This document shows positions 51,817 through 61,722 of a DNA stretch of 64,000 nucleotides, in pieces (the stretch's first letter is position 1; each line of letters begins with the position of its first letter). The DNA is taken from positions 34,784,001 through 34,848,000 of the forward strand of contig OU612065.1 of NCBI GenBank assembly GCA_914767715.1. The letters run 5' to 3'. Position numbers and translations under genes: made by a program. The notes beneath the pieces were generated by a model, which did not search any database, had not been told where the DNA came from, and worked only from the letters and a program-made list of their open reading frames with translations. Origin of the DNA: Membranipora membranacea. Its lineage: Eukaryota > Bryozoa > Gymnolaemata > Cheilostomatida > Membraniporidae.

Positions 51817-54800
51817 ATGGCTGACAAAAATGATTTACAATTTAAGGAGTTTGCAGAAGATTCTGACATGCATGGGGTGAAGCAGTTGACGAGGTCATCC
51901 AATGGATTGGTAAGTCTTCATCTTGCTCCGCTTTTTTAAAACATTTTCTCGCAGTTCCCAGTAAATTAATAGTGCTGTCAGCTAAGGCCCCGAGACCTAT
52001 ATGCATCTGGGTTTGGTGACTGTCAGTACCCTGCCTCTTCTCAAAACCAATACATGAAAACTAGCCCTCATGACAAAAGTTAACTTTTGTCTCCACCTAT
52101 TGTGCTGTTGATGATTCTAATGATACCTAAAAATTCTATTACCTGTGTCGACTTTTCATAAAAGCAACACTGCCTAAATTTAATGAAAAAGTTCATGATG
52201 TTGTGGGAATCGGACAGATCAAGGAGTCAACTCCTTGGACAGATAGATTGTATTTCTGTCTACGTATCTTTTGTGTTCAATGTAGTGTATGATTTTTTTG
52301 CGGATATTATAGGTGAGACGAATTATCTGGGGACTGCTGTTAGCTCTATCGCTCTCTATTCTCGTTTACAACACCACCATACAAGTATTAAACTTCCTCA
52401 GCTACAACCATACAACATTATACGATATAGAGTTTGTCCACAATCTAGGTATGTTATGAGAAAATGACAGAAAGTCTTCGAATAGTGAGAAATGCTGGAT
52501 TTCCGAAAAAGGAAAGTAAATTCTTCAATTTACTCTTTGCGAAGTCATCGGTTTACATTTTGTTAACAAACATTTGGTTACATTTTTCACCCTCTGCTGG
52601 GCATTGTACTGGAGGTTTGTAGAAAAATTGTGGTAGATTAAAAATCACTCTTGTTGATACAAAAGTGACCTTGGAAAAAAAACAATGTTTCAACATTGGC
52701 CATTCTTTAAGTGCAAGTGTTCTACATTTTCAAGCAGAATTTATTTGTGCTTATGAGCCGTGAATTTTATTTCTAAAATTTATTTACTTAGAAAGCAAAA
52801 CCACACAGGTTCAAAACTACATTAATTGTGCTATGGGGTGTGGATTTTTGTTCTAGATTTAATCACTTCAAAATCAAATTCTGGGTGCAAGTCCTTCTGG
52901 GTACAAGTCCTTTCTGGGTACAAGTCCTAAGGACTTATTCTTCTCCAGAATAAAAATGAAATATTATATAAATTGACGGCTTCGAAACTGCGTCAATTTG
53001 TGCTATGTGTGGGGAATTCTATTTCTAGATTTCATTACTTGGACTACTTAGAAAGCGCATACACCAGCTTCAAAACTGCATTTATTTGTGCTATGAATCT
53101 TGAACTATATTTGTATATCCAATTACAGAAAGCAAATTCAGAGGCTTGCAACTGCGTTTATTTGTGCTCTGTGTCGTTACTATTATGAGCATATAGGTAT
53201 ATAGACATAATATGTGCTCTATTGCAGACTTTCCAGCAGTGACAATCTGTAATGTTAATAAGCACAAGCGCTCAGCTTTCTCTCAGCTCGATATAGCTGT
53301 GATGGGGCCACACATAGGCATGACGGATGACAACATCAGTTTACTCCATTCTGACTTGTACCCTGCAGACTGGGTCAACAATATGTTCACCGGAACAAAC
53401 TGGGATACAGTCCTCTCTGGATATGACAGTAGGAACTAATTTCTTACCAGAGTAAATTTGATCCGATAGCCGGCATAAGAATTGTTCCTTCTCCTCTGGT
53501 CAGATGGCAGGCCAATCAAAGGGACAGGCTATATGGTAGATATGTAATGTTTTGCCAGCTGTAGTGACTACAAAATGATCATTTATTCCCTCTATCATGA
53601 CAACTGTCCACAGTACATACCCAGTGATGGAATCACTTCCCAGCTATCTTGCGATAGAACTCATGATATTAATTGCAATACTTGATGACGGATCGCCTCA
53701 AATAATCTCGTTCCCGAAAATTAATTTGTTAAAAAGTGTTTAGGAAAGCAAAAAACAACAACTTTTCATGTCAAAGCTGTGCCATTGCAATAAACAAAAA
53801 AGTAAATTTTTTCGCACAAGGAAATTATTGAATGATGTAACCTAATTTAAAGTGCGAAAATCCAGGGTCCAGAAGGATCTAGAGTATGTTATCTCCCCTG
53901 TTACGTGTTAACACTAAAATATCTTTGACTACGCTACCGTCGTCCAATACTGTCTTTTGATAATTTCCAGTGTAAGTAGAGCAACATTGTAACTGTCCTA
54001 GGTAAGCCCGGGCTAGGCTTATTGTTATACTGTAAGTGGATCATCCATTAAATGTGAATCCGTGACAGGGGAGATATAACATACTGAAGACCCTTCTAGA
54101 CCCTAGATTTTCGCACTTTAAATTAGGTTAAACAATTCAATAATGTCCTTGTGCGAAAAAATTTACTTTTTTTTGTTCCTTGCAATGGCAAAGCTGTGAT
54201 ATGAACAGTGGTCGTTTTTTGCTTTCCTAGACAATTTAATATAATAACAGTTCATCAACATGAACTCTCTTCTAGTGTGCAAACGGCAGATCTCTGCTCT
54301 ACCTTTTGGCAAACTTTGTTTAATGAATAACTTTGATATTTTCAGCTGCAGATTACGACATTGCTGATTTTTATAACCGTACAGCTCACCAGTTAGATGA
54401 TTTAGTACAGCACTGCACATGGAAGAGTTCAGCTTGTAACGACACGTCATGGGAGGCTGATATGACACACTACAGTCAGTGCTATACTTTTAACGGAGCA
54501 GGTGATCATCATCTCCTCAAGGCTGGAGCAGGTGAGCCAATCAAACAAATCTATTACTCAGACTTCACGGTGTAATCCCTCACCAGCTAACTAATTTGCA
54601 CCAAAAAAGTTCTATTTATTAGTTTGGAAACTGATTTGAAAGTTTTTTGTGGTTTATATTATGGAAAGAGTTTCTACTAGAGTGAAAAAAATGGCATTTC
54701 AGATGATTTCATTAAAATTCATCGCACTGACTTGAAATTTTGAAATGGTTTTGCTACTACAACATGAGGTCTATACTGTTAAAGCAGAAATTTTTGGACA

Positions 54801-57800
54801 AACTAACTGGTTACTTCTTGATTAGACTGAGCAGGAAGGAGTGGTGTGGGATAACTCTATGGGTGGGATACCCTCCCACCCTCCCTGAGCCTGTATAAGT
54901 TGTTAATACTGTGTTGGGAGTTATCTTCTGTTTAGTCAAGAGTAGACTACTCCTGATTCAGCAATTTTTATAATTAGAGGTGTTGATGTGTTACACAACA
55001 TTGACAATCTACTTCTGCTTTATCTTGTTCAAAAGGAAATGGATTGAAGCTGATTCTGTATGATGAAGAAGATGAGTATATAGAAACTAGCGACTCTGAA
55101 GATCTTGGATTTAAGTTTTTAGCTCATGATCCCACTGAGCCTCCTTTTCTCAAAGAGATGGGTTTTGGCCTAGCACCTGGATATCATTACTTGATTGCTT
55201 TGAGGCAAAGGGAGGTGAGTTGGTTATGATCATCGACTGTTTCCTAAGTAGTAAATAGGTATCCTATGTAATCCCTGTACCCTTCCATCTCTCATCAGTG
55301 TAATTCGCTTGTTTTTCCCCACTCAGATAAAAGGACTAGGTCATCCTTATACGGTTTGTGAGAGCGATAAGGAGACAGCTTATTTTGATCACTACACAGT
55401 ACCTGGATGTAGAATTGAGTGTGAGACAGAGACTATATTCGAGACATGTGGCTGTAAACTTGTGGAGAGTCCTGGAGATCATCCTGTGTGTGATGTGGAT
55501 GGGTTTGACTGTGCCGAAGAGACATTGAGTAAGCCACAACATCCATTTTTTAAAATTTTTACTACACACATTGAAGATTAAATAAGTTGTCAGAATTTTC
55601 TTGCATGCTGATGTACTGGCAATAATAATATCAACAATATTTTCAAAGACGGATATATTACTGTGATCTCTCCTCACTTAGCAAATTTATCTCACCAAAT
55701 TCTGTCCATATTTAGTATTTAAAAAATTTAATGCATATGATTGATAATAGTCACACGTTACTAGTATACTATACTACATACTAAAATTTATTACTTTGAG
55801 AAAATACCTTAAAAAACAGGTGTGGTTGTCAGATATGTACTTATTCCATGATTTTTTTATCATAACGTAACAGTTTTTTGTTCAACCATGTATCTTCCCA
55901 ACCAAAACAGTTTTATTGAATTGGTATATTTCCAAACAAGTCGATCATTTCATCTATCTAGATTATCTACTATCTATACAAACGATATTTTCAGAGGAGA
56001 TAGAGGAGTCAGATACCTGCCTGTGTCAGAATCCGTGTCACGCTTTACAGTATCCACATACTATGTCTATACTAGAACTGAGGGAGGATACTGTCGAGAA
56101 ACTGAAAACTCAACACAATGTCCCTGCTAACCTAACCAAGTATGTGCAATAAGAACATACAGTCAAGAAACCATATACCCTCAAAGAGTAAAGTATTCAC
56201 ATATGAGGAAAAGTTCGCTATTTTGTGCATGCCTGAAATATTGTATTCAATGTTAACTAACAGTATTCACCCTCCTTACTTTAGATTGACGCCTACATAA
56301 GCTAGCCAAAATTTAGTCCACCTTCAGCTAGCTAAACTTTACTCTAGCTAACAATTACTCATCTATGGTAGATCTATCATGTTGTTATTAAAAAAAAAAA
56401 GATTCTATCCTCTGTTTTGTGAGTAATATCAAAATAAGCGTAGGCCCCTATATGTCTGATGTAATTCTTATCAGTGTTGTTGAAGATATTTTAAAATAAG
56501 GCCAAATCTTACCAATATCATTTTACACGACTAGTAAGTGGCTTGAGCAGCTGGCATCTCAGCTAAGACCTGGGTGGAAGAGCTGTTATATCTGACCAGG
56601 GAGATTCTCCCTGATCTGACTTATAGAGAAAGTAATTCCATGTAACAAATTATTTAGATGGCAACGCAAAGAAAAAGAGTACAAAATAGGATATCATGTG
56701 AAAAAATAAGTCGCTCATCGAATGAATAGAATCCTCCTACTGTGTGATTTGATCACCTTTTACTACAAAGAAAAGAAAACAACCATTTTGGTGGGTCGGC
56801 AAATAGTTGTTTTTGGACTCAGTGCACAAACACAATGAAGTCATGTCATCACTATATTAACCGACAGATCATGCTGATCCAGCATGCTTCAGCAGCAAGA
56901 TGCCTTTCTTACCTTCTTTTAATGTAAGAAATTATTATCACAAAGCAGAAGTGTACCGACAATTAATAGTCTCAATAAAGGAACTGGTCATTACCTATTG
57001 TAGACATGAGCTGGCTGTAGTGAATATTTACTTTGACTCCATGTCCTATGAGCTGATTGAGCAAGTACCTGCCTACACCTGGATTGATATTCTCAGTAAG
57101 TTATCACCTGACTGCTAACAATGTCATACGTACCATAACTGCACCCTATATAACACCCTAAACCTTTACATTTATATATACTACACTCTATAAAGCAAAG
57201 CATACTTGTAGCTATCAGACCATCCAATTCTCGAAAATTGACAAATCAACATAATATAATATGTCTGCTAATAATGCAGTATTTCCTCCACTTTTTGTGC
57301 TCATAAATCTTTTCACAACTAAATTGTTAGGCAAATCTGCCCAGCCTATTCAACTCCTCTTAAAAAAACACGCTCATATGCCGCCCCAGGTGTGCTCTGA
57401 CCTGCCTGCAAACTGAGAGCCACTTGGCGCCGAATACGGCGGCCGCGCCCTTAAGGCACTGATATTTCTCAGTCCTCGGACGGAGACAACACTTGCGATT
57501 TTAACCCACTTTTAACCCACCATAGCAGTTCGTCCCTTTGCCACTATTTAGTCTATAAATTACATTTTCCTCTCTGTCAAGCATTTTATGCTTCCACTGA
57601 CCAAATTTTAGCTGGATATAAGAGATAATCAACCTTATCATCACTCTGTCAGCTTAACTGCAGTCGTGAAAACCTCGACTTCGACAGTCAATCACACTGG
57701 TTCTGCTACAGAGTATTCGATTGCTGTCCCATATGGATCTGTAACCAAGTCTATGCTGTGGTCAGATAACTTAGACGTAATTAGTTGACATGCAATAACA

Positions 57801-58061
57801 GCAATTTGTGAATAAAAATTAATTACTATGTATTTTTATTGAACAATCCTATTTTATAAGCTATTCTATTCTGTTTCTCCTTTAGGTGACTTTGGAGGTA
57901 CGATGGGTTTATGGCTAGGTGCCAGTATTCTTGCTGCAGCTCAGCTCCTGGATTATTTGGTCATGCTGTGCCTCTTCAAATGTAGTAAGAAGAACTCCAC
58001 TGTGCCTGAGTCAGGGAATGAGAAGAACAGAATACAAGGGGGCATGACCCCTGTCGCTTAG
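51817..58061 (+). CDS. DEG/ENaC family sodium channel subunit
   Basis: Nine in-phase exons, 51817-51909, 52313-52448, 53228-53428, 54346-54531, 55036-55214, 55327-55528, 55995-56139, 57004-57095 and 57886-58061, encode 469 residues. Subunits form trimeric Na+ channels in the plasma membrane. A short cytoplasmic N-terminus carries the gating His-Gly (EDSDMHGVKQL, His19-Gly20). TM1 is IIWGLLLALSLSILVYNTTI at about 34-55. The post-TM1 signature is DFPAVTICNVNK. The large extracellular loop has the Cys-rich region (VPGCRIECETETIFETCGC, later TCLCQNPC). TM2 carries SDFGGTMGLWLGASIL with the Gly-Ala-Ser selectivity filter, and a tail of about 30 residues follows. At 469 residues it is on the short side, ASIC-like in size. 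The ligand (proton, peptide or mechanical) cannot be told from sequence. Confidence 0.94.
53738..54233. mobile_element. Fold-back MITE with about 170-bp inverted repeats
   Basis: The left arm 53738-53905 and the right arm 54061-54233 are inverted copies with small differences. Landmarks are taggaaagcaaaaaac at the outer end, then gcgaaaatc and ctcccctgt towards the inner end. A spacer of 155 bp separates them. The element fills most of intron 3 of the DEG/ENaC gene and ends about 110 bp before the exon 4 acceptor. No clear target-site duplication was found. The pre-mRNA would form a long imperfect hairpin. Confidence 0.85.
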
Positions 58062-58989
58062 AAATGACTTGCTCGGCGAGGCGAACATATAAGTCTGTTA
58101 TATATCTCATTGTTTGAGACTGTCATATTATGGAGATAATTTTGGCATGATATACGGTACATGGCTGTATTCTCAGGTGCTGAAAGAGTGTTGCTGTTTG
58201 TTCTTGTGAAGGACTTGCCTCTATAGGTCATCTACGAATACAGCCTTGTTTTTGCATTTGTCATTGGAAATGCAATTAGATGAATTTGATGAATTCCAGC
58301 GAATGCTTTTTTGTCACCTATTTTCAATGTTGGCAAAGTAACTTTTCCAAGCTTACAATGAAATACCTTTTGCATATTTAATCAACATCAGGTTTATTCT
58401 TATCAAATGCCTGTCATGATCAGATACACAACTTTTGAAGTCCAATTTGAACCAAAAACCATCTCTGATTTTGTCCTCGTGATTGTACCGACATTGGGTC
58501 TGGGGTCTGCAATAAGTCAGAGCTAGCTACAAGTGTGATGTTAGAACAAAGGATTGGTGCAACATGTTTGACGGGTGGGGGTGGGGACATTGGGACATTG
58601 ACAGGCAGGTACTAGGAGGCCATCAACTCTAGTAATTATTCATTATATTGTCCAATTTTATTTGCTTCATGTAAATATATTCCAGACAACTGCCAGAAAA
58701 TTTGCCTCATAAATCAATCACATGAGTGTTCTACTGATCTTCATGCATATTAATTTTGCATGTGAATTAATCATAAATATGGAGATTGTTTTATTGTTTG
58801 AGAGGTATTTATGCAAAAAAAACTTGAACTGTCTGAGATGTTGAATCTACCCTCTATCATCATTTGATAAGTCAAAAACTGTCAATACACCCAAAATCTG
58901 GTGAATCTAAAATTCATTATCCAGCATTCTCTGAATAAAAATATTTTGAATCTCATTAAACAAATCGTTTTAGTGATTAGATATTTAGC
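58062..58989. other. DEG/ENaC 3' UTR and intergenic DNA
   Basis: This holds the DEG/ENaC 3' UTR; a poly(A) signal AATAAA is at 58934-58939. A short GGGTGGGGGTGGGGAC run lies near 58575. No gene was recognised. Confidence 0.45.
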
Positions 58990-58997
58990 TATATAAG
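58990..58997 (+). promoter_or_regulatory. TATA box of the secreted-protein gene
   Basis: TATATAAG lies 83 bp before the ATG at 59073. This would put transcription start near 59020 and a 5' UTR of about 50 nt. Confidence 0.55.
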
Positions 58998-59072
58998 CTT
59001 TCTGGTATTGCAAACAGATCATTCCGCAAGTCTACTGGACAGTCTATATCAAGGTATCGATTTTTGCCGAAA

Positions 59073-60991
59073 ATGCAGCTCGCAGTCGCAGTAATAATCA
59101 GTTTATGTGCCATAGTACTTACGTGTCAGGCATCTTCTGAGCCAGACAAACCGAAAGAAACTAAACCGATTACTGAAGTTTGGACACTTCCTGATAAAAA
59201 CAAATGGATGGTAAGTATGTCAGATAATATCGAATAAGGATTTCTCTAATAATAATTGTTGTAAGAATGTGAAATAAAATGGTAATAACAGGGTAATACT
59301 ACGATTAACCTCACAACTTTTGTGTGCACACATGAAAAACTTCTCTATTTCTTATTCTATTGTTTATATCCTCCAACAGTATTGAACCTGTTGGCCAACG
59401 CTTATAGACAATACCAATGATTTTTCTAAATTCGTGGGAAACACTCAAATGGCTTGTGTAATGCTAAGCAATTTTCGACAGTCGACTAGAGAAGGAATAT
59501 AATTATGATAAGTTTCAAGTGAAACGATCATCTGGGCGGCAAACTTAACATATAGGTTCTGTGGTAATTATTTTTCTACAAATACAACATCCTATTTGCT
59601 ATGGCATATTATTAGATCTACTTGTCATGATTTTATTGCTGAATTTTCAATTAACAATTCTGCTTTCATTCAATAATTTTTTGATAGTGTCTCTTATTTT
59701 CTCTAGGTCTTAGAGTTAGTGCGCCGTTATCCGAACGAATTTGGATCTCACACAGAAATACAGGCTCCCTTTGAGCCAGCTGCAGGTTAGTGAATGGTCA
59801 ATATTCTATACACATATAATATATACATACACATATTTACATATAAACATATATTAGATTATCAGGATATTGCCAAATTCGTGTCATTGCTCACCTTTTA
59901 AGACAGTTTAATTTTTAGACGTTGCCCATCCCTCGACTTTGTCAGTTATAAAATTGACAGGAGAGCAAGCAGGATCTGAAAGTTTTACCCATGGTCAGAT
60001 ATATGTCGCGAACAGTAAGCAAAGGGATGTCGCACCGTTAACCCTACCAACAAGAACCTGAACCAGGGCTTATCTGTTATACCTGCATTTTATTTCTCAC
60101 TCTTCAATAGTACTTCGTAATTCAAATATCAAAGAAGGAGTTATCTGATTTGTTTTATTGATCTATTTCACACCTATCTTTTGATTTAGATGAGTACACT
60201 AATTTAATGCAGGACGGGGTCTTAGGATTCAAGAGGCTAATTGGCAAGAAGAAACCAGCACCAAAGGTAACATGCAATTTTTGCTTCATTTATTCTGTGA
60301 TGTTCATTTTGGAAGGGTTGATGAATACTACCTGATGAGGCGATTATTTCTCGAATTCCTGATATGCTTTGGGTTTGTCCCAACCTTGAATTTTTCGTTA
60401 TTGACAGGGATGTGTTGCAGATTATGTTTGGAAGTAAATTACTTATTTTTTCTCTCTGCAGAGACTAATTGCACCGGTTTATGTCAGCAATAAGATTCCC
60501 ACACCTGATGAAGTTGAGGACAAAGGTAATATAATAAGTACACCACTTTCATATCCAGCTGCGTAATCTCAGACTTCAGAAGACACAAACTTGCTGCAAA
60601 TGTTCCATATTCTTTTACTTATTAGCCTATTGGCAAAGATCAAAGTGTCACTGCCAATGGCCGATTAGTGCCAGTTCAGCTTGCTGCACACCCACGATTC
60701 GGAGGTCTTCTATGGCCTCACCTCTAGGATGCATTCTAGTCCTCTAGGATGTATCACATTCTCAGTATGAGGATTTAGGGCACCTTGCGTCCCTCTTTAG
60801 GGGCAGCCCAATCTTCTGTTTCTTACTAAACAGCAAGAAATCTTAGTAAAATTTAGTATCCCAGGCAAAGCATCACCTTAGGAGGAAAATTTGAAAAATT
60901 GCATAATCTGTATTTTGTAGAACCTGGATCGGATCATGATGACCTGACCAAGTTGCTCCGCCGGCTGTTATATGTAAATAATGATTGCTGA
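59073..60991 (+). CDS. Small secreted protein, possible peptide precursor
   Basis: Six exons with matching phases, 59073-59210, 59707-59785, 59919-60014, 60190-60266, 60462-60525 and 60921-60991, encode 174 residues. The start gives a clear signal peptide (MQLAVAVIISLCAIVLTCQA) followed by SSEPDKPKETKP, and a TATA box sits at the right distance. The mature part has no further membrane segment and essentially no cysteines apart from the C-terminal one (VNNDC), so it is not a disulfide-rich toxin or growth factor. It has several dibasic or tribasic sites: RR after VLELV, KR after GVLGF, KKK after LIG, KR after PAP and RR near the end. GKKK is the type of site that can yield an amidated peptide. 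I do not recognise the family; a neuropeptide-like precursor or a processed secreted protein are both possible. The exon chain is well supported by splice sites and phase. Confidence 0.7.
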
Positions 60992-61402
60992 AACACCAGA
61001 TGACTGAAGGCTTTCTTGATTATTACCTAATAATCTGATGATCAAACTAAAACGCTTCATATTTTGCATACCAAAAGAGGTAGCCATAACAACTCACTTT
61101 GAATACAACAAAAATAAAACTTGAGAAGAAAATTGTGTTATTAGATTTTACTTTTATATATGAAAATAATATTGTTGGCCCATTAGGTGCAAGATTGCCC
61201 AGAAATTTTATGAATATTGGTCGACTAAAAATTGATTGTGATAATAAAAACACTATATCAAAAAAAGTGTATATCACATGTTTGTTGCCAGGTGAAACTG
61301 ATTATTTCTTGCGTGATGTGGCAAGGTAATATGCTTGAAAGTGCCAGTGAGCGGAATCATCATCAACTTTACCGGCACAATTCTTTCGCATTTTTCCCAA
61401 AC
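60992..61402. other. 3' flank of the secreted-protein gene
   Basis: AT-rich intergenic DNA, with no gene or repeat recognised. Open frames of 76 codons on both strands at 61047-61329 have no support. Confidence 0.4.
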
Positions 61403-61474
61403 TTACCCCGTGATTTACCCCGTGGTTTACCGCGCGATTTACCGCGCGATTTACCGCGTGATTTACCATGCGAT
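61403..61474. repeat. 12-bp minisatellite, six units
   Basis: Six tandem copies of TTACCSCGYGRT (the commonest being TTACCGCGCGAT) end directly before the tRNA-related repeat. The array is CpG-rich in an otherwise AT-rich region. Confidence 0.85.
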
Positions 61475-61481
61475 CACCACT

Positions 61482-61722
61482 AGCTGGTCAAAACAAAGCG
61501 TGCACCCAGACTCAATCCTGGGATAATGTGAATAGCAGTCCATAATCTTACCCACTACGCGACTGAGTTTGATTGACAACATGTGAAATTAAGACTATAT
61601 TGTTATTAAAAATAGTTATTATTTGTCATACTTTTGCTGCGATTATTACAGTTCACAACACTACATAACGCTTTGCCCAGACATATAATAATCAATAAAT
61701 ACTTGACAGAATTTGATGAAAC
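61482..61722 (-). repeat. tRNA-related dispersed repeat, family B, copy 2 (interrupted by a LINE)
   Basis: It matches 41336-41572. On the minus strand it has an A box (TCGCGTAGTGGGTAAGA) and a B box-like GGATTGAGTCTGGG. The match stops at tttgatgaaact, exactly where the poly(A) tail of the minus-strand LINE begins, while copy 1 continues further. The LINE therefore jumped into this repeat. Confidence 0.75.

Noticed and set aside
52183-52467. 94-codon open frame over DEG/ENaC exon 2
   Set aside because: It is a shadow frame; the correct frame gives the first membrane helix (IIWGLLLALSLS) in phase with the neighbouring exons.
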